Source: an uncultured Ruegeria sp.
GTDB taxonomy: Bacteria > Pseudomonadota > Alphaproteobacteria > Rhodobacterales > Rhodobacteraceae
Direction of reading: 5' to 3'
Length of the DNA stretch: 64,000 nucleotides
Assembly: GCF_947497005.1 (NCBI RefSeq)
Contig: NZ_CANMFF010000007.1
Coordinates: 124,001 to 188,000 of the forward strand
Under the pieces are notes generated by a model. It ran no database searches. It saw nothing but the letters and a program-made list of their open reading frames with translations, and was not told the origin of the DNA. Shown here in pieces: positions 54,437 through 63,535 of the stretch; position 1 is the first letter of the stretch; each line of letters begins with the position of its first letter. A program made the translations under genes and the position numbers.

Positions 54437-55057
54437 GACCCCGTCCAACTGGTTGAGGCGCGCATTGTTCACCGCCAAACCTTTTTGCAGATCCTCATCA
54501 TCGTTTTCCCGGTACTCCTCGGTCACGACGCCCGGAATCTGCGCGAACTGATCCGACAGGTTTACCGGGTAAAAGGTGACATCAATCTGCTCGAACCCCG
54601 GCACCTGCTTCAATAGTTGCGAGGTGGAGTTGGTACAGAACGCACCGGCCACCGGGCCGGATTGCTTGGCCAGTTGCAGGGCGATTTCAGCCTGCTGCGG
54701 GCTCACCTGAATGGTCTGTACGCGGACATAATGCGTCTCGCGCGCGTGCGAGCTGCGATAAGCTTGCTCGACTGCCGGTGTGATACCGTAGAGCACATCG
54801 TCCTTCACCGGCACCACATCCGCCCGGAACGACCCGGCAGGGTCAAAGATCACCCGCTCGCTGCCCGAAATCATCAACGAGGTATGTGCCCCAGATCCGG
54901 TGCGCGTGTTGATCATCGTATACAGCGTCAGAGTTGATGGCCCGGAATCACGATAGGATCGTGAAACGACTTCAGCCTGATCCGCCTGCGGGCGGTTTGA
55001 AATGGCACAGCCAGCAACGGTTGCTGCCAGCAGGCAGGCAATCAAAATTCTGAGCAA
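54425..55057 (-). CDS. Lipoprotein, possible permuted NlpC/P60-like fold
   Basis: The product reads LLRILIACLLAATVAGCAIS from a TTG start preceded by GGGGGC, giving a lipobox VAGC. The mature domain has a His in GSGAHTSLMISGSE, then VIFDPAGSFRADVVP, and later a Cys in GAFCTNSTSQLLKQV. His before Cys in this order, with a hydrophobic strand after each, is the pattern of circularly permuted papain-like lipoproteins. This is inference. A longer reading adds 25 residues lacking signal character. It is downstream of the cox IV gene by 17 bp and probably co-transcribed. Confidence 0.7.
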   Translation of the reverse strand: MLRILIACLLAATVAGCAISNRPQADQAEVVSRSYRDSGPSTLTLYTMINTRTGSGAHTSLMISGSERVIFDPAGSFRADVVPVKDDVLYGITPAVEQAYRSSHARETHYVRVQTIQVSPQQAEIALQLAKQSGPVAGAFCTNSTSQLLKQVPGFEQIDVTFYPVNLSDQFAQIPGVVTEEYRENDDEDLQKGLAVNNARLNQLDGVSTQ

Positions 55058-55074
55058 GGTTGCCCCCGAAATGC

Positions 55075-55209
55075 TTAGGAGGCGAAAACCGCCAGGAACA
55101 GGCACAGGAAGGCGATGGCGACTACGCACCATGTGGTGGCTTTGATGAAACCGTTGAAAGTTTTCGTTTGGACGGTGATGTCCATTTCGCCGTGTTTGTG
55201 TTCAGCCAT
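55075..55209 (-). CDS. aa3-type cytochrome c oxidase subunit IV (small)
   Basis: The 44-residue product begins MAEHKHGEMDITVQTKTFNG and ends with one membrane helix (TTWCVVAIAFLCLFLAVFAS). This matches the short subunit IV family of alphaproteobacterial aa3 oxidases, in which one helix packs beside subunit I. There is no strong ribosome site. The other oxidase genes are not in the window, as is usual for this gene. It is upstream of the lipoprotein gene. Confidence 0.87.
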   Translation of the reverse strand: MAEHKHGEMDITVQTKTFNGFIKATTWCVVAIAFLCLFLAVFAS

Positions 55210-55298
55210 GAGTTTCAGAATCCCAGTTCGCGTGTTTAGTCTGTTGGATAATGGAAAACAAAACGGCTGTCACCACGTCATTCGCGCGCAGGGTACGC

Positions 55299-55838
55299 TT
55301 ACTTGAGAACCGAGCAGCCGGGATACCCGAACCCCCAGCGCCAAGGCAGACCGCTGCATGGCCCGCCGCCGAAGCGCACTGCTCCGTACATCGCATCTGC
55401 CGTGATCACATGCACGGTGCGAATTTGTTCAGGTGTCATGTCGTATCGGACGGCATAATCTTCGGCATAACGGTCTCCGTGCTCTGCCACACAGGCGTGC
55501 AGGGCATCATCCGCCAACAGGCGTGCATCATAGCTTTCTTCGGCCGTCACCGCACCGCCCGCATTGTGATAGGCCCGGTCATGGGTTACGCAGCAGTATT
55601 CCCACGGTGGGTGTTCTTCATACAGTTCACCAACCTGGGGGAATTGCTTGGCCACCCAGCGCCAGCTGGCTGACAACCCGCCTGAACACCCGTCAGTTTC
55701 AAACGCGGTCAGTTCGACGCCTTTGCTTTGCTTGATCAGGGCGCGGTGGCCCGGCATTTCAAATCCACGCATCAGATCCTGAGCCATTGCGGGCAGCGGC
55801 AGCAGTACCAGCAGCAGCGTAAGGCTAAGGGCTTGCAT
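55299..55838 (-). CDS. Secreted phospholipase A2-like protein
   Basis: The 179-residue precursor has signal peptide MQALSLTLLLVLLPLPAMAQ. The mature part has TDGCSGG (residues 48-54), then YCCVTHDRAYHNAGG with C82-C83 and the H86-D87 pair, then LLADDALHACV with D110/D111 and C116. This is the order of a phospholipase A2 site: calcium loop, CCxxHD dyad, and a second Asp near a Cys. The TDGCSGG loop is a weak match to the classic one. It would deacylate phospholipids outside the cytoplasm. It overlaps the glycerophosphodiesterase gene by 14 bases. The ATG chosen begins the signal peptide. Confidence 0.7.
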   Translation of the reverse strand: MQALSLTLLLVLLPLPAMAQDLMRGFEMPGHRALIKQSKGVELTAFETDGCSGGLSASWRWVAKQFPQVGELYEEHPPWEYCCVTHDRAYHNAGGAVTAEESYDARLLADDALHACVAEHGDRYAEDYAVRYDMTPEQIRTVHVITADAMYGAVRFGGGPCSGLPWRWGFGYPGCSVLK

Positions 55839-57666
55839 CGCGCATCGCCTCGGCATCGACCTGCAATCCAAACGCCGTGGCCAGCCATAGCAACAGCCGC
55901 TCACCCGGTCCCATATCGGCGCGCACACGCAGAACCTCGTTGGCCATGGCCGGGCGGTCGGTGATCAGACCATCCACACCCATCGAGACCATTCTGGACA
56001 TTTGCAACGGGTCATTCACAGTCCAGACATAGATATCTTTGCCCGCATCCTGCACCTGGCGGATCAGACCCGATGTCACCATCCCCGCATTGACCGCAAC
56101 AAATTCGCCCTCCAAACCCGACAGATTCCCAACGGCCGTGGCCGCCAGCACACCAGACCGCCAGTCAGGGCGCAGCTTTTTCATCATTTGCACAGCAGGG
56201 TATTTCAACGACATGGTTGCGATGTCGTCCTGCATCCCAAGCTCTTCCACCAGATTGATCACCCGGTTTTCCAGGTCGACATCGTGACCATAATATTTCA
56301 ATTCGATAAGGACCTTAGACTTGCCCTTGGCCGCTTCCAGCACCTCTCGAAGGGTGGGTGTGCGCTCCGAGGCGTATTCCGGGCCGAACCAGCTGCCGAT
56401 GTCGATATCGGCCACATCCTCCATCGTTGCATCCCAGACCTTCAGGTTCACCCCGGCCAGCTTCATGAAATCGCTGTCATGGGCGACAATGATCACATCA
56501 TCCGCCGTTTCCTGAACGTCTATCTCAACCCAATCTGCACCATCCTCGATCGCTTTCAGAACCGAGGCCATCGTGTTTTCAGGCCGCAAAGCCGCAGCGC
56601 CGCGGTGGCCAATGACCTCGGCATGATCCGGCGCTTGTACACGTTCCAGCAGGCTTTGGCCGAACCAAAGGCCAATGCCCAGCGCGGCCAGAGCCGTCGC
56701 GACCGTCACAAGAACAGGCGCGCGGATCGCTCTCGGCTCGGGATGGGGAACTTCTTTTGTCTCAGCTTCAAAAAACCCGTCCAGCAAAACCGCCAGCGCG
56801 CCAAGCGCCGTTGCTGCCAGAACCAATCCCGCGAAAGACCACAGCCCCGCGATAACCAGGCTGAGGATCAGGGCAAGTCTTAGGCTACCGCCGTCCTGCA
56901 CCGGCACAAGTGCAAACAACAAGCTGGCCACTGCGGCAATCAGCGCCGCAATCGCAACGCGCATCCCCAGCCAAAGGGCAAGTTCGATTTTCAGGCGGCC
57001 ACGCTTGCCTTCCATCAACTGTTCGCTTTTTGCGAATGCCCCGCGTGGTGAAGCACCTTCAAACAGCACCAGATGCAGGGCCAACGCCCAGGCAGACAGA
57101 CGACGGATCAAGACCCAGGCCAGCACAAGAATGACCAGTCCGATCAGAAGAACAGCCACCTTAAACGCAGGTGGGCGGAAGGTCAGGTAGTAGTTGATGT
57201 CATATTCCGTCAGCGTCCACCAAGCGATCAGCCCGGCCACGGCCACAAACGGCAGGGCAAGCAGTAGGACGCGCAGGATGAACCGAACGGCAAACCCGAA
57301 CAAAGCCGGAAAGCGGGACAGATTCAGCGCCAGCGCTGCGCTGCCCGCTCGCCACGGGTCGCGTTCGCCCATGCGCAAGGACCCCGCCATCACCGAGAAC
57401 ACGAAGACCTCGGCCAACAGAAACAGGCTGAGCACGACAATGCCCGCGACAAACCCGACCGGGGACAGCAAAAACATCGCAATGTCCTGATCGGTCAGCG
57501 CCGCCTGATCTGACAAAGAGACCGCCAGATTGACAGCCGCCGCGACACCCGGAGCGATCAGTGCCACCAGCAGCAATCGCACTGCGATATAGATGGGCAC
57601 AAAGACCCTGCGCCGCGCCCAGGCCCCGGCATAGGCGTGTGTTACTGCTTGGAAAAATTTCGTCAC
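55825..57666 (-). CDS. Membrane-anchored glycerophosphodiester phosphodiesterase
   Basis: The 613-residue protein has an N-terminal membrane domain (about residues 1-340, eight or so helices) and a C-terminal GDPD barrel. The catalytic motifs are EVIGHRGAAALRPENT and WVEIDVQETADD, then VAHDSDF (His-Asp) and LIELKYYG. It hydrolyses glycerophosphodiesters to glycerol-3-phosphate and an alcohol. The domain order matches the GPDPase_memb family. The next gene in the operon is a phospholipase A2-like protein, so the two may act in sequence on membrane lipids. Confidence 0.92.
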   Translation of the reverse strand: MTKFFQAVTHAYAGAWARRRVFVPIYIAVRLLLVALIAPGVAAAVNLAVSLSDQAALTDQDIAMFLLSPVGFVAGIVVLSLFLLAEVFVFSVMAGSLRMGERDPWRAGSAALALNLSRFPALFGFAVRFILRVLLLALPFVAVAGLIAWWTLTEYDINYYLTFRPPAFKVAVLLIGLVILVLAWVLIRRLSAWALALHLVLFEGASPRGAFAKSEQLMEGKRGRLKIELALWLGMRVAIAALIAAVASLLFALVPVQDGGSLRLALILSLVIAGLWSFAGLVLAATALGALAVLLDGFFEAETKEVPHPEPRAIRAPVLVTVATALAALGIGLWFGQSLLERVQAPDHAEVIGHRGAAALRPENTMASVLKAIEDGADWVEIDVQETADDVIIVAHDSDFMKLAGVNLKVWDATMEDVADIDIGSWFGPEYASERTPTLREVLEAAKGKSKVLIELKYYGHDVDLENRVINLVEELGMQDDIATMSLKYPAVQMMKKLRPDWRSGVLAATAVGNLSGLEGEFVAVNAGMVTSGLIRQVQDAGKDIYVWTVNDPLQMSRMVSMGVDGLITDRPAMANEVLRVRADMGPGERLLLWLATAFGLQVDAEAMRDASP

Positions 57667-57722
57667 GCGGTGGCCTCCGGACCGATGCAGTCATTCAAAG
57701 GCGCGCAGGCGTGAATTGCAAG

Positions 57723-58175
57723 TCAGCTGTCTTCCAGATCGGCCGCCAAGCGGAACCCGATGCGGTTGGCAGGCTTATCCTCGACCGATTTAGGAAGCGC
57801 GCGCAACATCACGTTCAACTGACTGACATGCTGCACCAACTGGGTGCGGGCACCGGCCCCGTCTGATCCGTAGAAGGTGATCATGTCGGGGTCGAAATAG
57901 CCCATTCCTTCGATCCGCATCACACCGGCATCGCCACCGGTAAAGCCCATGGCGACCTCGTGATCGCCATCCAGCGTCTTTTCGAAGTTCTGGATATACA
58001 TGATCAGCCGCTCGTAAGCCCATTGCGCGGGGCTCTTGCTGCCCACTGGTTTTTTCAGCGTCTCAGGTAGATTTTTGGTCCCGGATTCGGCCTTTGGGTC
58101 GGCGTGTACCTCGTAACACCGGGGCAAGGCGGCGGCTTCAGCGGCCTCGGCCGAGGTTTCAATCTGGTCTTGCAT
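57723..58175 (-). CDS. Conserved protein of unknown function (Rhodobacterales)
   Basis: The 150-residue soluble protein has an acidic N-terminus and a compact domain: KKPVGSKSPAQWAYERLIMY, then HEVAMGFTGGDAGVMRIEGM and a final Leu-rich HVSQLNVMLRALPKS. I recognise the general pattern as a conserved Rhodobacterales protein but cannot give a function. It is 4 bp from the MBL hydrolase gene and probably in its operon. Confidence 0.75.
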   Translation of the reverse strand: MQDQIETSAEAAEAAALPRCYEVHADPKAESGTKNLPETLKKPVGSKSPAQWAYERLIMYIQNFEKTLDGDHEVAMGFTGGDAGVMRIEGMGYFDPDMITFYGSDGAGARTQLVQHVSQLNVMLRALPKSVEDKPANRIGFRLAADLEDS

Positions 58176-58179
58176 TCTT

Positions 58180-59226
58180 CTACCCTTTGCGCTGATACAG
58201 CCATGCCCCGTCCGCGCGTTGCGCCCGGGTTACTGCACCAATGTGGTAGAGATGATTCACATGTGCAACTGCCTCAACCAGCGCAAGACCATATTCGCCG
58301 TCGCGGATCGAGCGTTTGAACAGCGGCAGAAAACAGTCAGCGGCAGCTTTGGGTTCGTCCAGATGATCCAGCAGGCGATCCAATGCGCCGTGGTGGTTAT
58401 CGATCAATTGCTTCATGCGTAGCGGCAGGCCAGTAAAGGGCAGCTTGTGCCCGCCCAGAACCAGGTGATCGGGTCGGGCAAGTGTCTGCAAGCGCTCGCA
58501 TGCCTCCATCCACCCCGAGACCGGATCGGCCATGGGTTCGGTCGCGTATACACCCAGATTGGGACTGATCGAGCTGAGGATCTGGTCGCCGCTCAGCACC
58601 AGATTGTCGTCGCGGCTCCAGAAGGTTGCGTGTTCCGGCGCGTGGCCATTGCCCATATGCACGTCCCAGTCACGCCCGCCGATGTGGATCACGTCGCCCT
58701 GCTGTATCCGGGTAAAACCCAACGGCATGGGATAGACCGTATCCGCAAAGTTGAACGGACGATCCTTCATCCGCGCATTCAGAACTTCGGGCGCCATTCC
58801 GGCGCCGCGATAAAAATCAAGCGTCTCCTGCGGCCATGTCTCCTGCACATCCAGCGTCAGCATTCGCGCAAACAGCCAAGAGGTGCGGCTTGTGACCAGC
58901 TCGGCACCGTGTTCCGACTGAAACCACCCCGCATTGCCGACGTGATCAGGATGGTGATGGGTCACGACTACCCGCTTGATCGGTTTTCCCGACAAGGGGC
59001 CATCCATCAGGGTTTCCCAGATGCGCCGTGTCTTGTTCGAGGACAGCCCTGTGTCGATAACCGTCCACCCGTCGCCATCGTCCAGAGCATAGATATTGAC
59101 GTGATCCAGCGCCATCGGCAGGGGCAGACGCATCCACAGAACACCGTCTGCAATCTCAATCGCTTCGCCCAGCGCGGGCGGTTCAGCCCACGGATATCTG
59201 ATTCCCAAAATGCGATCCCCGTCCAT
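58180..59226 (-). CDS. MBL-fold metallo-hydrolase
   Basis: The 348-residue protein has the zinc motif VTHHHPDHVGNAGW (HxHxDH), preceded by WTVIDTGLSSNKTRRIWE and followed by MGNGHAPEHATFW (third His) and LVLSGDQILSSISP. It resembles the RNase Z/glyoxalase II-like hydrolases of lactone or thioester substrates. Its start abuts the acyl-CoA dehydrogenase end (shared base), so it is likely co-transcribed and may act on a CoA thioester, which is inference. Confidence 0.9.
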   Translation of the reverse strand: MDGDRILGIRYPWAEPPALGEAIEIADGVLWMRLPLPMALDHVNIYALDDGDGWTVIDTGLSSNKTRRIWETLMDGPLSGKPIKRVVVTHHHPDHVGNAGWFQSEHGAELVTSRTSWLFARMLTLDVQETWPQETLDFYRGAGMAPEVLNARMKDRPFNFADTVYPMPLGFTRIQQGDVIHIGGRDWDVHMGNGHAPEHATFWSRDDNLVLSGDQILSSISPNLGVYATEPMADPVSGWMEACERLQTLARPDHLVLGGHKLPFTGLPLRMKQLIDNHHGALDRLLDHLDEPKAAADCFLPLFKRSIRDGEYGLALVEAVAHVNHLYHIGAVTRAQRADGAWLYQRKG

Positions 59227-60929
59227 CAGGCTACCAACTCGTCCGGGCTGAGCGCAAACAGGTCATCCGCCCCGCTTTGCACCCGCGCCAAAAGACCCGA
59301 ATGTTCGGGCAACAAGGCGTTGATGTAATATCGCGCCAATTTGGTCCGTGGTCCTTCCGGATCGGCCAGAGCAGCGGTCAGGTGGTAATGCCCGCCCAAC
59401 ACCCGGGCAAAGGCCTGCAGGTAAGCGGTCGCACCTGCAAAGCGGTCGTTCATGTCATTCTGCGCTACCAGCCACTCGGTCGCTTCGCGCAGGGTTTCCG
59501 TGGCCTCCCACACCGGACCCGCCAGTTCTGGCACCGAGGCACGGGCGCGCTCGGCCTGATCTTCGATCTCGTCCAGAAGGTTCGATGCGGCCTCGCCCCC
59601 GTCCATCATCTTGCGTGCAACAAGATCCATGGCCTGAATGCCATCTGTTCCTTCGTAAATCGCTGTCACGCGAACATCACGGGAATACTGCGCCGCACCG
59701 GTTTCTTCAACGAACCCCATGCCGCCATGCACCTGCACCCCAGTTTCAGCCACACGTATCCCGGTGCGGGCGCCAAAGGACTTGCCGATTGGCGTCAACA
59801 GCGCGGCCCGCGCAGCCCAATCCGCATCACCGGTGGCCTTTGCCATATCAATCGCGGTCGCGTTGGCCAGCAAAATCGCGCGGGCTGCGAAGATATCAGC
59901 GCGCATATCCATAATCATGCGACGCACATCCGCATGATCGATGATCGTACCCGAAGGTGTTTTGCCCTGCTTACGGTCCAGCGCATAGGTCAAAGCGTGT
60001 TGATAGGCGCCTTCCGCAACACCAACGCCCTGACCGCCGACACCCAGACGTGCGTTGTTCATCATGGTGAACATGGCAGCCATGCCACTATGTTCCTGAC
60101 CTACAAGCCACCCTTTGGCCCCGTCAAATTGCATCACGCAGGTGGGAGAGCCGTGTAGCCCCATCTTGTGTTCAACCGAAACCACTTTCAGATCATTGGC
60201 AACGCCGGGATTGCCAACCGCATCGGGGATGTATTTTGGCACCAGAAACAATGAAATTCCCTTGGTGCCGGGCACGCCATCCGGCAGACGGGCCAGCACC
60301 AGATGGCAGATATTCTCGGCAAAGTCATTGTCGCCCCAGGATATGAATATCTTCTGTCCTGTCACCGAGTATGTCCCATCGCCATTGGGTTCGGCCTTGG
60401 ACGTAAGCGCGCCGACATCCGATCCCGCCTGTGCCTCGGTCAGATTCATGGTGGCCGACCACTCGCCGGAAATCATTTTTGGCAGATATAGCGACTTCAG
60501 TTCGTCGCTGGCGTGATGCTCCAGCGCCTCGATCTGACCCTGCGCCATGAGTGGCGCCAACTGCAGCGACAGGCACGCGGCGCTCATCATCTCGTTCACG
60601 GCGGTGGTGATAGTCATCGGCAGGCCCATTCCGCCATAATGAGGATCAGCACTGATCCCGACCCAGCCGCCTTCGGCAATCGCCTTCCAGCCGTCACCAT
60701 AGCCCGGAGAACTGCGCAATACGCCATTCTCAAGTCTCGCAGGTTCCAGATCACCGGCACGTTGCAAGGGTGACAGAACTTCTTCGCTCAACTTGCCCGC
60801 CTCAGACAGGATGGCGCTGACCACGTCGGAACTGGCATCCGAGTAGGTTTCAGTGGCGGCGACCTTATCGAAGCCGACCACATGGTCCAGCAGAAATTGA
60901 TAGTCTGAGATTGGGGCGCGGTATGGCAT
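59226..60929 (-). CDS. Acyl-CoA dehydrogenase, DmdC-type long form
   Basis: The 567-residue flavoprotein is longer than classic acyl-CoA dehydrogenases (about 380). It has MNLTEAQAGSDVGALTSKA (substrate/FAD region) and the catalytic Glu in IYEGTDGIQAMDLV. An extra C-terminal helical domain follows from about residue 450. This is the form of the methylmercaptopropionyl-CoA dehydrogenase DmdC and its paralogues in roseobacters. The exact substrate (DMSP-derived or a fatty acid) cannot be told. Electrons would pass to ETF and the ETF-QO encoded in the window. Confidence 0.9.
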   Translation of the reverse strand: MPYRAPISDYQFLLDHVVGFDKVAATETYSDASSDVVSAILSEAGKLSEEVLSPLQRAGDLEPARLENGVLRSSPGYGDGWKAIAEGGWVGISADPHYGGMGLPMTITTAVNEMMSAACLSLQLAPLMAQGQIEALEHHASDELKSLYLPKMISGEWSATMNLTEAQAGSDVGALTSKAEPNGDGTYSVTGQKIFISWGDNDFAENICHLVLARLPDGVPGTKGISLFLVPKYIPDAVGNPGVANDLKVVSVEHKMGLHGSPTCVMQFDGAKGWLVGQEHSGMAAMFTMMNNARLGVGGQGVGVAEGAYQHALTYALDRKQGKTPSGTIIDHADVRRMIMDMRADIFAARAILLANATAIDMAKATGDADWAARAALLTPIGKSFGARTGIRVAETGVQVHGGMGFVEETGAAQYSRDVRVTAIYEGTDGIQAMDLVARKMMDGGEAASNLLDEIEDQAERARASVPELAGPVWEATETLREATEWLVAQNDMNDRFAGATAYLQAFARVLGGHYHLTAALADPEGPRTKLARYYINALLPEHSGLLARVQSGADDLFALSPDELVA

Positions 60930-61067
60930 GGCTTCTCTCGGGGTCTAACGGATCAGAATACATCGGCGGGCTTGGAATCATGTGCAAGCGCCGGTAAGCG
61001 TATTGGCTTGTACCGATTACGTACTCTTCCTCATGTTTCAGGCAACCAAAACGCGGCGTCATCAATT

Positions 61068-62018
61068 ATGATCTCATCCGGCACTCAGGAATTGACAGCA
61101 GATCCCGGCGGTATTGCCCGGGCTGCCGATATGTTGCGCCAGGGTCTTCTGGTCGCCTTCCCGACCGAAACAGTCTATGGTCTGGGCGGTGACGCCCGAA
61201 ACGGACAAGCCGTTGCGTCCATTTACGAGGCCAAGGGACGGCCCAGTTTCAATCCACTGATCGCCCATGTCCCCTCAGTCAGCGCCGCGCAGCGTTTCGT
61301 TCAATGGTCAGATCAGGCCGAGCAGCTGGCGCGGGCCTTCTGGGCTGGACCCCTGACCTTGGTTCTGCCCCTGCGCGAGGGACATGGGATTTCGTCGCTG
61401 GTAACCGCCGGGCTGGACACTCTCGCCGTACGAGTGCCCGCGCATCCGACAGCGCGCGCGCTGTTGACCGAATTTGACGGGCCCGTCGCGGCCCCTTCGG
61501 CAAATCCTTCAGGTCAGATCAGCCCCACAACGGCAGCCCATGTATGGTCAGGCCTTGGCGGCAAGATTGCAGGCGTTCTGGACGACGGACCTTGCGGGGT
61601 TGGCTTGGAATCCACCATTGTCGGTCTTGCCGGAGATCCCACATTGCTGCGTCCGGGCGGCATTGCATTGGAACAGATCGAAAAACTTTTGAACCTCCGC
61701 CTGCACCTGCATCAATCCGGTGATCTGCTGACCGCTCCGGGACAGTTGCAGTCGCATTATGCGCCGGACGCCCCGGTCCGTTTGAACGCCATGGCGCGTC
61801 GGGGCGACGAAGTCTTATTGGGCTTTGGGTCGATTGAATGCGACCTGAATTTGTCTTCGGAAGGAAATCTGACCGAGGCGGCCGCGAACCTGTTTGCGTC
61901 ACTTCACCAGCTAAACAAAACCGGGCGACCGATTGCAGTGTCTGCGATCCCTGACACAGGGCTGGGGGTCGCGATCAACGACCGGTTGCGCCGCGCCGCT
62001 GCACCGCGCGACAGTTGA
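61068..62018 (+). CDS. tsaC: L-threonylcarbamoyladenylate synthase (TsaC/Sua5 type)
   Basis: Makes threonylcarbamoyl-AMP for the t6A37 modification of tRNA. The 316-residue product has the YrdC domain (LLVAFPTETVYGLGGDARNG, KGRPSFNPLIAH, APSANPSGQISPT) and a C-terminal Sua5 domain from about residue 205, so it is the long Sua5 form. The ATG of MISSGTQELTADPGG was chosen; a longer reading has no family similarity. It is convergent with yqgE, stops adjacent. Confidence 0.95.
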   Translation: MISSGTQELTADPGGIARAADMLRQGLLVAFPTETVYGLGGDARNGQAVASIYEAKGRPSFNPLIAHVPSVSAAQRFVQWSDQAEQLARAFWAGPLTLVLPLREGHGISSLVTAGLDTLAVRVPAHPTARALLTEFDGPVAAPSANPSGQISPTTAAHVWSGLGGKIAGVLDDGPCGVGLESTIVGLAGDPTLLRPGGIALEQIEKLLNLRLHLHQSGDLLTAPGQLQSHYAPDAPVRLNAMARRGDEVLLGFGSIECDLNLSSEGNLTEAAANLFASLHQLNKTGRPIAVSAIPDTGLGVAINDRLRRAAAPRDS

Positions 62019-62573
62019 TCAGGCGCGACCTGCACTGGCGGATAACGTCAAAGGATCCACGCCCAACGTCGCCAACGCGGCTTCCCATTTTTCGTCATCA
62101 GGCACGTCGAAAACCAGTTTCGACGTTGCTTCGGTGGTTAACCAGCCATTCATGGCAATTTCATCTTCAAGCTGACTGGGCCCCCAGCCGGAATAGCCCA
62201 GCGTCAGCATCGAATTCAGTGGCCCGCTGCCCGAGGCGAGGTCTTCGAGCACATCCAGCGTCGCCGTCATTCTGAAATCCTCGGAAATATGCATCGAATG
62301 CAGGTTGGCCTCATAATCGGCGCTGTGCAGGACGAATCCCCGCGACATCTCAACCGGGCCACCGAAATGCACAAGGCGCTCTCCGATTACCGGAATTCGA
62401 CACGCAATATTCAGTTGTCCCAGTAAGGTTTTGATTCGCAGATCCGAAGGCTTGTTTATGATCAAACCCATGGCGCCGTCATCGCCATGGCTGCACATAT
62501 ATACCACCGAATGGTCGAAACGCGGATCGCCCATGCCCGGCATGGCAATCAACAGTTTTCCGGTCAGGTCCAT
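62019..62573 (-). CDS. YqgE/AlgH family protein
   Basis: The 184-residue protein shows the family pattern GKLLIAMPGMGDPRFDHSVVYMCSH... at the start, GAMGLIINKPSDL, VHFGGPVEMSRGFVLHS and LGYSGWGPSQLEDEI. No biochemical function is established. It ends next to tsaC. Confidence 0.95.
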   Translation of the reverse strand: MDLTGKLLIAMPGMGDPRFDHSVVYMCSHGDDGAMGLIINKPSDLRIKTLLGQLNIACRIPVIGERLVHFGGPVEMSRGFVLHSADYEANLHSMHISEDFRMTATLDVLEDLASGSGPLNSMLTLGYSGWGPSQLEDEIAMNGWLTTEATSKLVFDVPDDEKWEAALATLGVDPLTLSASAGRA

Positions 62574-62718
62574 TGGCCGCCATCTCTTTCTCAGCTCATA
62601 TCAACAATGGCCCTGCCGAACCTCTGTTTGCAAGAGAACAACGGATATTTCGACAGATTTCATCGCAGTGACCGTATCGTGACTTGGAATCCGCGCCAAC
62701 GCCGCGCATTTATGGGGT

Positions 62719-63531
62719 ATGAAGATGTCGATGAAATCCACCGCTGTCGCCGCTCTCGCGTGTCTGAGTCTGTCCGTTCCAGTTGCCGCACAGGACTTGG
62801 GCGACGTTGTTCATCTGGATGTTCTGGATGGTGGGCGGACCGCAAACGGCACCTACCTGACCGCTTTGAAACTCACGCTCAAGGATGGCTGGAAAACCTA
62901 CTGGCGCGCACCCGGAGATGCCGGCATTCCGCCCGAATTCGACTGGAAGCAGTCCAGCAATGTCGGTCAGGTGGAAATCACCTGGCCTGCACCCGAAATT
63001 TTCGACCAGAATGGCCTGCAGTCGATCGGCTACCAAAACCAGCTGGTCCTGCCCATCGAAATTACTCCGCGCAACCCCGCCAAACCAGTCCGCCTGCAAG
63101 GCGAGATGGATCTGGGGGTCTGCAAGGATGTTTGCATACCGGAGCGCCTTGATTTTGACCACACGCTCGACGCAGGTGCAGACCGCAATCCTGCGATTGC
63201 TGCCGCGCTGGCACAACGACCCTATTCGGCACGCGAAGCACGCGTTACCAATGCCACCTGCAACCTGACGCCAACGAAAGATGGTATGCGGATTGAGGCT
63301 CGGGTGACGATGCCGTCGGCAGGAGGCCGTGAAGTCGCCGTGATCGAGCCCGGAAATCCCGTTCTCTGGGCCTCGCAACCCGTCTCTCAGAGGCAGGGAG
63401 ATACTTTGGTGGCCGAAGCCGAGATTATTAACGCGTCGGGCGCACCATTTGCACTGGACCGGTCCGAAATTCGGATCACTGTTCTGGGTGCCAATCACGC
63501 GGTCGATATTCAGGGTTGCAGCGCGGGCTGA
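62719..63531 (+). CDS. Secreted DsbD N-terminal-domain-like protein
   Basis: The 270-residue precursor has a signal peptide (STAVAALACLSLSVPVAAQD) and a domain resembling the N-terminal immunoglobulin-like region of DsbD/ScsB. LTLKDGWKTYWRAPGDAGIPP is followed by DLGVCKDVCIPERL, a CxxxC pair in the place of the redox cysteines. No membrane or thioredoxin domain follows, so it is a free-standing domain. It could pass reductant in the periplasm. It lies just before the NUDIX gene. Confidence 0.87.
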   Translation: MKMSMKSTAVAALACLSLSVPVAAQDLGDVVHLDVLDGGRTANGTYLTALKLTLKDGWKTYWRAPGDAGIPPEFDWKQSSNVGQVEITWPAPEIFDQNGLQSIGYQNQLVLPIEITPRNPAKPVRLQGEMDLGVCKDVCIPERLDFDHTLDAGADRNPAIAAALAQRPYSAREARVTNATCNLTPTKDGMRIEARVTMPSAGGREVAVIEPGNPVLWASQPVSQRQGDTLVAEAEIINASGAPFALDRSEIRITVLGANHAVDIQGCSAG

Positions 63532-63535
63532 ATGC

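Noticed and set aside
55397..55410. A partial TGATCACA inside the phospholipase-like gene.
   Set aside because: It is inside coding sequence, unpaired and matches only 8 bases; chance.
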